DNA from: Candidatus Uhrbacteria bacterium RIFCSPHIGHO2_02_FULL_53_13
Lineage (GTDB): Bacteria; Patescibacteriota; Patescibacteriia; UBA9934; UBA11717
Length of the DNA: 33,652 nt
Direction: 5' to 3'
Assembly (NCBI GenBank): GCA_001791035.1
Contig: MGDX01000018.1
Location: forward strand, 1-33,652
In this document: positions 16,954 to 25,366 of the stretch, piece after piece
Layout of the letters: every line of letters begins with the position of its first letter
Numbering within the stretch: the first letter of the stretch is position 1
Program-made: the position numbers and the translations under genes
Notes under the pieces: model-generated
Database searches by the model: none
What the model was told of the DNA's origin: nothing
The model's input: only the letters and a program-made list of their open reading frames with translations

Positions 16954-18099
16954 TCAAGATGTTTCCCTGTGTATCTTGATGCGCTCGGCAAGCGTCTTGA
17001 TCACATGCGCTTCGGCTTGAGGCAGTGATTTGTCGGTAAAGCAGACGCGCGCAAGCTGACGCGTGCCGACCGGTTTGAGCACGGCGGCAAGCGCAAGGCT
17101 GTCAAACGGCTTGATCGCGGAGATGAGGCCACACACGTGCTTTTCGCGATCCTCATACAACAGCGCCACCACCTGTGCCTCGGGCGCGTTGTGAATGAGC
17201 TCCTCAATCACGTCCGGCAACGCTTCCTCGCTCGCGCCAGCCATGGCAAAATCCTGCTGTGTGAGGAGGCTCCACACCAGTTTGACGCTTGTGTCTTTTT
17301 TGAGTCGCGCCAACGCGCGCCCCCACAACCGTAGCGTCTCCACCGAGCGCGTGCGATACAGGTTGTCGACAATCTCCGCACGACGCGCGCCGTGCTTCAC
17401 AAGCTGGCTCGCGCGCGACAACGTCGTCGGCGTCACATTCGGCGTCTTGAAACTCTTGGTTTTAGCAATCATCCCCGTCATCAGGAGTGTCGACATCTCT
17501 TCGTCAAGCTCAACATCTTTGTTGGAAAGAATGAGCGTCAGCACCACTTCGCCGACACTTGATGCCGTGACGTCCACAAGATTGACTTGCCCAAACTGCT
17601 CGTTCGCGGGTGTGTGATCGATGTTGATGATGGGTGTGCGATAAAAAAAATCGGTATGTTCAAGAAAGAGTTGGCCGAGCGCATCCAATTCCGATGCGCC
17701 AAGTACCAAGATGAGATCGTATTTGTAAGTCCCCGTACGTGTAGTGACATCCGCTTCGCTCCATGCGCCCTGCTTTGGCGTGAGGTAAATGGAAAGCGTA
17801 TCGCCATGCAGATCGTACGAGAGTTCGCCAAGCGATGTCTTGGATGTGTCGACGTCAACGACAAACTTGCGTAGTGCGCCAAATCGCGGACGCACCACCG
17901 GCGGCGAAAGAAACGCCAGCAACGATGGTGTCGGCTCCTCCGCCACGATGTCAATGGTTTTTTCAAGACGCGATGCCGCGAGCACGAGCGCAAATGCCGA
18001 CGCGTACCCATCGGGACCAGCGCCGTTAGGAAGCACGATCACGGGCCTGCGGCTTTGCGTCATCAACTGCCAAACTTGATTGTGGAGTGGGAGAGCCAT
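16954..18099 (-). CDS. DHH-family phosphoesterase-like protein, probably catalytically degenerate
   Basis: VVDVDTSKTSLGELSYDLHGDTLSIYLTPKQGAW...YDLILVLGASELDALGQLF...PIINIDHTPANEQFGQVNLVDVTASSVGEVV follows DHH-family organisation but key metal-ligand positions are changed. Confidence 0.75.
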   Translation of the reverse strand: MALPLHNQVWQLMTQSRRPVIVLPNGAGPDGYASAFALVLAASRLEKTIDIVAEEPTPSLLAFLSPPVVRPRFGALRKFVVDVDTSKTSLGELSYDLHGDTLSIYLTPKQGAWSEADVTTRTGTYKYDLILVLGASELDALGQLFLEHTDFFYRTPIINIDHTPANEQFGQVNLVDVTASSVGEVVLTLILSNKDVELDEEMSTLLMTGMIAKTKSFKTPNVTPTTLSRASQLVKHGARRAEIVDNLYRTRSVETLRLWGRALARLKKDTSVKLVWSLLTQQDFAMAGASEEALPDVIEELIHNAPEAQVVALLYEDREKHVCGLISAIKPFDSLALAAVLKPVGTRQLARVCFTDKSLPQAEAHVIKTLAERIKIHRETS

Positions 18100-18154
18100 G
18101 TAAAGTAACGCGCCACTGTATAATGCTCGACCCAAAGCGTCAAGATAAATGGAA

Positions 18155-18176
18155 GACCCCGCCTTGAAACGGGGTC
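18155..18176 (-). terminator. Candidate terminator of the M50 protease gene
   Basis: GACCCCG-CCTTGAAA-CGGGGTC hairpin, weak T tract (TTCCATTTATC) on the minus strand. Confidence 0.5.
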
Positions 18177-18186
18177 CACGAGGAAA

Positions 18187-18966
18187 TTACATCAGGAGTT
18201 TGAGCGCCACTTCAGTATCGGGGCTCTGACACACGATCATCGTGTAGAATAGCAAGCCACCGACCACGATGTACCCAAGGAGTCCGAGCACGATACCGAC
18301 AAGACTCAACTCGGGAATAATCGTTTTTCGGGTCAACCACTTGGCAAAAAACTCAAGCAATCCAATCGGCAAAAGAAGCGCAAAGATCCACAGCTTCAAG
18401 TAAATAAGCGCGATCCCTGCTATCAGGCATGACGCAACAAAGAAGAGCACGCCCAGTATATTGCTGATTGAAAAGAAGAGCCCCTCCATCACACGCCCGC
18501 CGTCAAGCGGAATGATGGGCAGGAGATTGAAGAGGTTTACGAGCGCCATCCACACGGCAGAAGCCGTCAACATCGGCATGTCGCCCGCCATTCCCACCAA
18601 CGCGGTGATCATGGAGAGCACCAGTCCCCAAAACGGACCCATCAGAGCAACGACCACTTCCGCTTCTCGTGACGGGCAACGATCCTCCGAGACCGCCGCA
18701 CCGCCGAAGAACGGCAGGAAGTAGATGCCCTTAACCTTCATCCCATACCATTTCATAGCCCAGATGTGACCGCTCTCATGCACGAACAGCGTCAGCATGA
18801 TGAGCGCCGCGAACTTCCAGCTGAACAGGTAGGCGTACGAGCCGGCGGATGCCGCTGCGAGCCCGACTTTCCCTACCTTCAACGTCTTGGCCATCTTTCC
18901 CAACAATCCAAGCATCTTTGGTCCAAGTTTGAGCGCAAGTGCGATGATTCCAGCGCGCAGTTTCAT
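18187..18966 (-). CDS. M50 family (site-2 protease-like) membrane zinc metallopeptidase
   Basis: TLFVHESGHIWAMKWYGMKVKGIYFLPFFGGAAV (HExxH) and LFNLLPIIPLDGGRV. Confidence 0.9.
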   Translation of the reverse strand: MKLRAGIIALALKLGPKMLGLLGKMAKTLKVGKVGLAAASAGSYAYLFSWKFAALIMLTLFVHESGHIWAMKWYGMKVKGIYFLPFFGGAAVSEDRCPSREAEVVVALMGPFWGLVLSMITALVGMAGDMPMLTASAVWMALVNLFNLLPIIPLDGGRVMEGLFFSISNILGVLFFVASCLIAGIALIYLKLWIFALLLPIGLLEFFAKWLTRKTIIPELSLVGIVLGLLGYIVVGGLLFYTMIVCQSPDTEVALKLLM

Positions 18967-19020
18967 GGGATTCCAATGAGACTCTACATGATTATGAAAA
19001 AATGTCAATCGTAAGCACCG

Positions 19021-19048
19021 TTGATTTTTGATTGCAAACCTGTATACT
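19021..19048 (+). promoter_or_regulatory. Promoter of tRNA-Ile(UAU)
   Basis: TTGATT - 16 bp - TATACT, about 28 bp upstream of the tRNA. Confidence 0.6.
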
Positions 19049-19076
19049 TCTCACGCTCTTTCAATGTAATGACGAT

Positions 19077-19153
19077 GGGCCCGTAGCTCAGTTGGTTAGA
19101 GCGCCGAGCTTATACCTCGGTGGTCCCTGGTTCGAGTCCAGGCGGGCCTACCA
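19077..19153 (+). tRNA. tRNA-Ile(UAU)
   Basis: GGGCCCGTAGCTCAGTTGGTTAGAGCGCCGAGCTTATACCTCGGTGGTCCCTGGTTCGAGTCCAGGCGGGCCTACCA; anticodon stem CCGAG/CTCGG, loop CTTATAC, anticodon TAT; encoded CCA. Confidence 0.93.
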
Positions 19154-19283
19154 TTTTGGAAGTCAGGGATCAGAGGTCGGAGATCGGACTGCTCTACGCT
19201 TGAGCGTTTCGCAGAAGTCGAAAGTTAGCTTCCAACATCTCACTTCAAATATCTAACTTCCATTTGTTATACTCAAGTGACCT

Positions 19284-19700
19284 ATGTTTGCGCAAGTCGG
19301 CACGCTCATCTTTATCCTGTCACTGCTCTGGTTTTTGGTGTATTGGATTTTTGGCGGCGTCGTGTTCATGATCATCGGACTCGTGCGTCCGGGACGCATG
19401 AAGCGTGTGCGATTCAGCTGCTTGTACACCATCGTCTCCGCACTCACGGGATACGGCGCCGCGCGACTTGGCGTGTATTGGGCCACACAAGCGAGTGGAT
19501 CGCTTCCAAAAACGGCGTCCATTGAAGACGTGGCGTTCCTGCTCGGCAGTTTGGAGTTTATCGGAATTCTGCTCGGACTCGCTGTCGGATTTGCCGTGAC
19601 GTTCGTCACTGGATGGATCATCATGCTCCTGTCGCGTAACCAAGAGTCAACATGGTACGACCGCGGACAAGAGCCCGTTGACGAACCGCCGTCTCGTTGA
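19284..19700 (+). CDS. Hypothetical integral membrane protein
   Basis: 138 aa with about 3-4 hydrophobic helices, charged C-terminal tail. Confidence 0.7.
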   Translation: MFAQVGTLIFILSLLWFLVYWIFGGVVFMIIGLVRPGRMKRVRFSCLYTIVSALTGYGAARLGVYWATQASGSLPKTASIEDVAFLLGSLEFIGILLGLAVGFAVTFVTGWIIMLLSRNQESTWYDRGQEPVDEPPSR

Positions 19701-19706
19701 TACATT
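19678..19706 (+). promoter_or_regulatory. Promoter of tRNA-Val(GAC), overlapping the 3' end of the upstream CDS
   Basis: TTGACG - 17 bp - TACATT, 11 bp before the tRNA 5' end. Confidence 0.6.
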
Positions 19707-19717
19707 TTTGCAAACAT

Positions 19718-19794
19718 GCGCGTATAGCTCAGCTGGTTAGAGCGCCACATTGACATTGTGGAGGTCCCCGGTTCGAATCCAGGTACGCGCACCA
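19718..19794 (+). tRNA. tRNA-Val(GAC)
   Basis: GCGCGTATAGCTCAGCTGGTTAGAGCGCCACATTGACATTGTGGAGGTCCCCGGTTCGAATCCAGGTACGCGCACCA; loop TTGACAT; one C-A mismatch in the T-stem. Confidence 0.95.
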
Positions 19795-19875
19795 TTCTTC
19801 GCTCCACTTCGTGGAGCTTCGGATGGCAGGCCATGGCTCTGTCATTTGAAGTGGTGCGAATGATAGTCACATCGT

Positions 19876-21396
19876 ATGATAATTACTCCTTGGAAACTGG
19901 TTTTTGCCGCGATCGTGCTGGCCATTTGGTTTGATGTTCTTTTTTACAAAGCTATTGGAATAGGCCTCAATGTGTTCCTTTTTGAGCTTGCCATCCTTGC
20001 CATTTTGTTCCTTTTTACCCACAAAAAGAAAGGTGATATTGCACTTCAAGAGTGGGTCCTTGGCGGGTTTGGAATCGCTTTTTCTGCCACGTTCGCGATT
20101 TGGACTTCCTCTATCGGCCTCAGACTCTCCATGCTTGGCCTTCTGACCACGAATGTATTCCTGCTTCTCTCACTTTTTGAAGAACAGCTCGAACACCGCC
20201 ACCCATTTCAGTTTATTCCCCGCTCCCTCGTTCGATTTGGAGATGCCTTGAGAGGCCTGAATATTGTGGCAAGACTCCGCGTCCAAAAAGTCAGCGACAA
20301 AACCTCCGTCATCCTTCGCGGAGTTCTGATCGCACTCCCGATTGTTGCAATCTTCGCGTTCCTCTTTATTGCGTCCGACCAAATTCTATCCTTGCATACA
20401 GAAACGTTCTTCAACAGAGATTGGTTTCAAAATAGTGAGGATATTGTCGCGCAAACCATCATCATCGTCTTTGCAAGTCTTGCCGCTCTTGGCATCTTGT
20501 CCGCACTCTTTTGGAAAGAAAGCCGTGCAAAACATCTCGCTACACATACGCCAGTCTTCAGAACAGAATCAACCATCATCCTTCTTGGCACGACCGTGCT
20601 CTTTCTCGCCTTTATCCTGTTCCAGTCGTACTACCTCTTTGGCGGCCAGACGGCTTGGCAATCCATTGAAGGAATCACTTATTCACAATACGCCGTACAA
20701 GGATTTAACGAGCTCGCCGTCGTCGCCGCGCTTGTGCTTTTACTCATTCTGTCGCTTCGCTTCTTCCATGGCGAGAGCGCGAACATGCGCCTCAAAGGAC
20801 TCGAAGTCGCTCTCATAGTGGAAACCTTCATTCTTCTCGTTTCAGCATGGATGCGCCTGCATCTCTATGTACAGCAGTATGGGTTCACTCCTGCGCGCCT
20901 GTTTGGGTTTTGGTTTTTTATCACCGTTAGCATCACCCTCGTTGGTCTTGCAATTCATATTTTCAAAGAACAGCATCAGGGAGCGTTCACAAAACACGCG
21001 CTCGTCATGACAGGATGCGCTATGCTCATCTTCACGGCGATGGCGCCGGACTCTCTGTCGGTACGTTTGAACATTGCTCAAGCACAGAAGGCTCACGAAC
21101 CCATTGATACATGGCCGCTGTATAGGCACTTGAGCGCTGAAGCGTACCCGCTCATGCAGTATAGTCTAAATAAGTTTGAGCATAATTTCGAACAAAGCAA
21201 ATTGGAGCTTCAAACGAAGAAGTGGGATGAGACACGGTGCCTCGCGGTCGATGAGAATGGCAATGCTCGAGGCGGTGAAAAGGGCGTGTATTATTTCAGA
21301 GACAGAATAAACTGGAAAAATTGGAATCTCTCGCGCACGCAACTTCCCGTGTGCACGCAGACACCGATCTGGAACGATCGCTCTTTTCAAAATTAA
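19876..21396 (+). CDS. DUF4173-like multi-pass membrane protein
   Basis: Many TM helices; EGITYSQYAVQGFNELAVVAALVLLL and ...LHLYVQQYGFTPARLFGFWF resemble DUF4173/DUF4153 proteins. Confidence 0.8.
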   Translation: MIITPWKLVFAAIVLAIWFDVLFYKAIGIGLNVFLFELAILAILFLFTHKKKGDIALQEWVLGGFGIAFSATFAIWTSSIGLRLSMLGLLTTNVFLLLSLFEEQLEHRHPFQFIPRSLVRFGDALRGLNIVARLRVQKVSDKTSVILRGVLIALPIVAIFAFLFIASDQILSLHTETFFNRDWFQNSEDIVAQTIIIVFASLAALGILSALFWKESRAKHLATHTPVFRTESTIILLGTTVLFLAFILFQSYYLFGGQTAWQSIEGITYSQYAVQGFNELAVVAALVLLLILSLRFFHGESANMRLKGLEVALIVETFILLVSAWMRLHLYVQQYGFTPARLFGFWFFITVSITLVGLAIHIFKEQHQGAFTKHALVMTGCAMLIFTAMAPDSLSVRLNIAQAQKAHEPIDTWPLYRHLSAEAYPLMQYSLNKFEHNFEQSKLELQTKKWDETRCLAVDENGNARGGEKGVYYFRDRINWKNWNLSRTQLPVCTQTPIWNDRSFQN

Positions 21397-21462
21397 GCTC
21401 TGTGTTGGCGTCATGCAATCCAATCCCTTGCATTCGCCCTCTTTTCTGATAAAGTGACGTGC

Positions 21463-22452
21463 ATGAACAAATCATTCACTGTTGATACTTTTGACGAAGG
21501 CGTGCGGCTCGACGTGTATTTGACGCGCCAGCTTGGTGGTTCGCGCACGCATGTACAAAAGATGATTAAGAACGGAGAGATTCGAGTGAACGGTGCGGAC
21601 GAATGCGTGCCTCATCGTGCTCTGAAGGCCAATGACCTTGTTGAGGTTGCTTCGGTCGCTTCGCTCCCTCGCAATGACAATCAGAATAGCGCCCATCAGT
21701 CTTCCCACTCATTCTGGAAGCGCTTGTCTCGGGTATTTAAACCGCGTCAATACCGCATCGTCCTCGACACTCTGTTTGAGAATAAGGACGTGCTCGTTAT
21801 CAACAAGCACGCTGGCGACTTGGTGCACCCCACGGAACAGTCGAACGAAGACACGGTGATGCACGCGGCCATTCGACACGACCGACACATCGCAAACGTC
21901 GGCGACGAACCAGCGACGCGCGCCGGAATTGTGCATCGGCTCGACCGCATGGCGTCGGGCGTTTTAATGATCGCAAAAACACAGGAGGCATTTGAGCATC
22001 TCAAATCACAGTTCCAAAACCGTTTAGCCGTCAAGCAGTATCGCACCCTCGTGGAAGGTTCTCTCGACAACGACGTTGGAACCATCACGCGAAAAATCGC
22101 GCGCTCGCAAAAGCAAAGACGTATGGTCGCCCGGCCCGTATCGCAGGAGGGCAAAGAAGCCGTGACGCATTACACCGTGCGCCAACGATACGCGAACGCC
22201 ACCGAGCTTGATATTGAAATCGAGACTGGCCGCACGCATCAGATTCGCGTGCACCTGCACTCAACAGGCCATCCGGTGGTGGGCGACTCACTCTACGCCA
22301 TCAAAAACCAAAAGCGCATTGCGTTTGATCGGCTCTGGCTACACGCGGAGTCGCTCGCGATTCTCCTCCCCAGCGAATCCGAGCCGCGCACGTTTACCGC
22401 GCCGTTGCCAACAGAACTCACGCAGCTCACGGATATGTTGCATAAAGTCTAA
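21463..22452 (+). CDS. RluD-type pseudouridine synthase (S4 domain + catalytic domain)
   Basis: S4-like N-terminus (VRLDVYLTRQLGGSRTHVQKMIKNGEIRVNG), IVHRLDRMASGVLMIAKT, TGRTHQIRVHLHSTGHPVVGDSLYA. Confidence 0.93.
   Translation: MNKSFTVDTFDEGVRLDVYLTRQLGGSRTHVQKMIKNGEIRVNGADECVPHRALKANDLVEVASVASLPRNDNQNSAHQSSHSFWKRLSRVFKPRQYRIVLDTLFENKDVLVINKHAGDLVHPTEQSNEDTVMHAAIRHDRHIANVGDEPATRAGIVHRLDRMASGVLMIAKTQEAFEHLKSQFQNRLAVKQYRTLVEGSLDNDVGTITRKIARSQKQRRMVARPVSQEGKEAVTHYTVRQRYANATELDIEIETGRTHQIRVHLHSTGHPVVGDSLYAIKNQKRIAFDRLWLHAESLAILLPSESEPRTFTAPLPTELTQLTDMLHKV
21648..21679. repeat. Palindromic-repeat-like sequence embedded in the pseudouridine synthase linker
   Basis: TGCTTCGGTCGCTTCGCTCCCTCGCAATGACA; reverse frame reads VIARERSDRSNL, typical of dispersed TTGCTTCGTCGCT...CGCAATGAC repeats. 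Confidence 0.65.
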
Positions 22453-22465
22453 CGAAGCGACTTCT

Positions 22466-23053
22466 ATGATCATTACGCTTTCCGGATACCCGGGTTCAGG
22501 AAAGTCAACGGTTGCCACACTTGTCGCAGCGCGACTCGGTCTTCAGCGCCACTCCATGGGCGACCTGCGCCGACAATACGCACAAGAGCACGGCATGACC
22601 ATTGACGAGTGGAATGCGCTGGGAGAAACATCCGATGAGACAGATGCTCCGGTTGATGAACGACAACGCACTCTTGGCCAAACGGAAGATGACTTCGTCA
22701 TCGATGGGCGTATCTCCTGGTACTTTATCCCGCACTCATTCAAAGTGTTCTTGGATGTTGATCCCGATGAGGGAGCGCGGCGTATGTTTGAGCATGCCAG
22801 AGCAGGAAAACGACCGAGTGAGAGTGCGTATGGATCCAAGAAAGCTGTACGCGAGCAAGCCGCGGCGCGATCTGCCTCGGACAACGTACGGTATGGAAAA
22901 TACTACGGCATTCAATGGGACGACAAGGCGAATTTCGATCTTGTCGTTGATACAAGCTCCACGCCTCCCGAGAAGATCGCAGAGCAGATTATTGAGGCAT
23001 TAAAAACGTGGGCTCAAAGAGCCGTCATTGACAAAAAACCGGTCCCCCGATAG
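22466..23053 (+). CDS. Cytidylate kinase-like (P-loop nucleoside monophosphate kinase)
   Basis: MIITLSGYPGSGKSTVATLVAARLGLQRHSMGDLRRQYAQEHGM...DDFVIDGRISWYFIPHSFKVFLDVDPDEGARRMF. Confidence 0.85.
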   Translation: MIITLSGYPGSGKSTVATLVAARLGLQRHSMGDLRRQYAQEHGMTIDEWNALGETSDETDAPVDERQRTLGQTEDDFVIDGRISWYFIPHSFKVFLDVDPDEGARRMFEHARAGKRPSESAYGSKKAVREQAAARSASDNVRYGKYYGIQWDDKANFDLVVDTSSTPPEKIAEQIIEALKTWAQRAVIDKKPVPR

Positions 23054-23085
23054 TATCTGGCCACCTATCTCACAGTCATAAGCTT

Positions 23086-23559
23086 ATGAGCGACGAAGAC
23101 AAGACAACTGAACAACCGGAGGAAAACAAAGAAATCGGAACAAGTGTACAGAAAACAGAGGCAGCTCCAGTGAGTAAAGACGCTCCGGAGGAACATCAAG
23201 ATGAAGCCACCGACGACGGCGCAACGCCCGTCGCGTTCCCGCACCGAGACCTGAAGCCGGGAATGGTTGTGCGCGTGCACGAAGTCATCAAAGATACGAA
23301 CGCTAAAGGTGAAGAGCGTGAGCGTGTGCAGATGTTTGAAGGCACCGTTCTGGGACTCAACGGCAGCGGCATCGGCCGCACGATCACGGTGCGCAAAGTG
23401 TCAGACGGCGTCGGCGTTGAAAAGATTTATCCGCTCGCCTCGCCGCACGTGCGCGAAATAGACATCATCAAACAATATCGTGTGCGACGCGCTAAACTCT
23501 GGTATTTGAAGCGCGACAAAAAGAAGCGCCGACTTAAGGAAGTCCCGCTGAAAACCTAA
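23086..23559 (+). CDS. rplS: Ribosomal protein bL19 with acidic N-terminal extension
   Basis: LKPGMVVRVHEVIKDTNAKGEERERVQMFEGTVLGLNGSGIGRTITVRKVSDGVGVEKIYPLASPHVREIDIIKQYRVRRAKLWYLK. Confidence 0.95.
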   Translation: MSDEDKTTEQPEENKEIGTSVQKTEAAPVSKDAPEEHQDEATDDGATPVAFPHRDLKPGMVVRVHEVIKDTNAKGEERERVQMFEGTVLGLNGSGIGRTITVRKVSDGVGVEKIYPLASPHVREIDIIKQYRVRRAKLWYLKRDKKKRRLKEVPLKT

Positions 23560-23598
23560 AAAACAAAAGACGGGCTCGCACCCGCTCTTTTGTTTATC
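23557..23598. terminator. Bidirectional intrinsic terminator between convergent rplS and the secreted protein gene
   Basis: AAACAAAAGACGGG-CTCGCA-CCCGCTCTTTTGTTT. Confidence 0.8.
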
Positions 23599-23611
23599 AC
23601 GATCACACCGG

Positions 23612-25303
23612 TTACTCGGCCATGTTCGTCACAACTTGATATCGGTCAAGCTGTGCTTTGCTCACAACGTGAACATCGTGCCACCAGAACGGACCGTAAT
23701 ATCTGAATGCCGCCGCTTCGTTGACGATCGGGGATTTGTGCGTGTCGTCAACCACCATATGCACGGTGCTAGCTTCCGGCGACTTGATCATCGTCCCTGG
23801 CGCATACGGCGCAAATCCGCCGTCCACATACGCATTCACATTCATCAGCGACAAATCAATGATACGCGCAAAGTTTGGTTCCCAGGAATAGTAGACATCC
23901 TCGTTCGCAACCGTGTAACGCTTCCCATTTCTGAAGAGGTAGACCGAAGGCGAGCCTGCACGTTTGGCAAAGACGTCTCCCTCCGACCGCAGCCACGCCT
24001 GCGGACGCACCGTGACATACTGATGGCCGTTTCGCCCAAGCATCGGAATCATCACATGCGTTGCGTCCACCACATACGCGCGTCCCAAGGGCGCGTAGCC
24101 AATCACGCGCCGTGCCAATCCCTGCGACCACACCACGCGTCCCTGCCGGTCCACAACCACGCGCGCCGATCCATACGCATCCGTCCACTGAATCCCCCCG
24201 TCTTGCAGGACGCGAAGGCCCGTCTCCATGTCGTACGTGTCATATCCGTCCACAAATTGATCCGCGTGCGTAAACGACACGAGCGTGCCGTTTTGCACAA
24301 ACGCCGTCCCATCCCACGTGCCGATGTTCGAGGTCACGCCCGACCGGCGTCGCATGATGTAATGCCGCCCGTCTTTCTCGTTGTACGAGATGTAAAACAG
24401 GGTTCCGTTATGCGCCATCAAGCGGCTTTCCTGATCCAGAATGTTCTTCTCCCACAACAGACGATCGTCGAGCATCGTCGTGCGACCCGAAGCGATCTCG
24501 TAGAGCATGAGCTTCTGATAACGAAAGAACTCGACCGTGTTCCCCACGATGCGCGCTCCAAGCAGATACCCGTTGATGGTGTAACTGTCCGGAATCGCGC
24601 GCGAAGGAACGTTGTTCTCATGCAACCACAATTCCTGATCGCCGTTTTCAAACACGACGCGGGTCAACACGCGTCCTCGTTGGATGTCCTCGATCACCTC
24701 AAACTGGTTGCGCCACATGTTGTTCACCGTCACCGTAGCCCCATTGGAAGACGTGGCGCGCAGAATCTCCACCTGCGGAAAACCGTTCCGCAATGTTTGC
24801 GTATGCTGTACCTCAAAGTAAAACGTCGCGCCATCCACGCGCACAATGACTTGCGACGCGTTACCAAGAAAGATGTCATCAAAACGCCGCACGCGTACGC
24901 CTTGCGCCAAGTCGAGTTCGTAGATATCAAACCGCGCGGGACTCCCCGACGCTTCGGCCCACACGATGCGATTTTGATTTCTCAAGATGGTTGCCGCACG
25001 GAGCGCCGACACCGGCACGCCATCCACGCGTGCCTCTTTGCCATCGCGATACACGTACACGGCTGTGGTCGCCATATCGATTGGCGCTTCGTAGACAATG
25101 GTCGCGTTTCCGACGCGCTGTACCGTGCCCGCTTGCCGCAGAACAGACGTCGCGTGCGTCGGCACGCTCTGCGAACTGGCGACGCGCAAATCCGTAAACG
25201 CATTCACGCTCGCTCCAAACACCGTTGGCGCCGCGGCCATCATGGTCGTAAGCGCCAGCACGAGAGCAAAACTTTGTTGTCGTATGGTGATCATAATCAT
25301 CAT
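23612..25303 (-). CDS. Secreted surface protein, beta-propeller-like with C-terminal CPR-style surface repeat
   Basis: Signal peptide (MMIMITIRQQSFALVLALTTMMAAAPTVFGA), repetitive beta-strand-rich sequence, GSPSVYLFRNGKRYTVANEDVYYSWEPNFARIIDLSLMNVNAYVDGG. Confidence 0.75.
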   Translation of the reverse strand: MMIMITIRQQSFALVLALTTMMAAAPTVFGASVNAFTDLRVASSQSVPTHATSVLRQAGTVQRVGNATIVYEAPIDMATTAVYVYRDGKEARVDGVPVSALRAATILRNQNRIVWAEASGSPARFDIYELDLAQGVRVRRFDDIFLGNASQVIVRVDGATFYFEVQHTQTLRNGFPQVEILRATSSNGATVTVNNMWRNQFEVIEDIQRGRVLTRVVFENGDQELWLHENNVPSRAIPDSYTINGYLLGARIVGNTVEFFRYQKLMLYEIASGRTTMLDDRLLWEKNILDQESRLMAHNGTLFYISYNEKDGRHYIMRRRSGVTSNIGTWDGTAFVQNGTLVSFTHADQFVDGYDTYDMETGLRVLQDGGIQWTDAYGSARVVVDRQGRVVWSQGLARRVIGYAPLGRAYVVDATHVMIPMLGRNGHQYVTVRPQAWLRSEGDVFAKRAGSPSVYLFRNGKRYTVANEDVYYSWEPNFARIIDLSLMNVNAYVDGGFAPYAPGTMIKSPEASTVHMVVDDTHKSPIVNEAAAFRYYGPFWWHDVHVVSKAQLDRYQVVTNMAE

Positions 25304-25366
25304 GATAGATATGCGACCGTCTTAGCAGAATTCGATATGTTTTGTCAACGCAAAAATTCACCCCAC

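Noticed and set aside
19253-19870. 205-aa minus-strand ORF with VRVPGFEPGTSTMSMWRSNQLSYTR
   Set aside because: This is the classic false translation of antisense tRNA (here tRNA-Val(GAC)) and it overlaps a better plus-strand membrane protein ORF.
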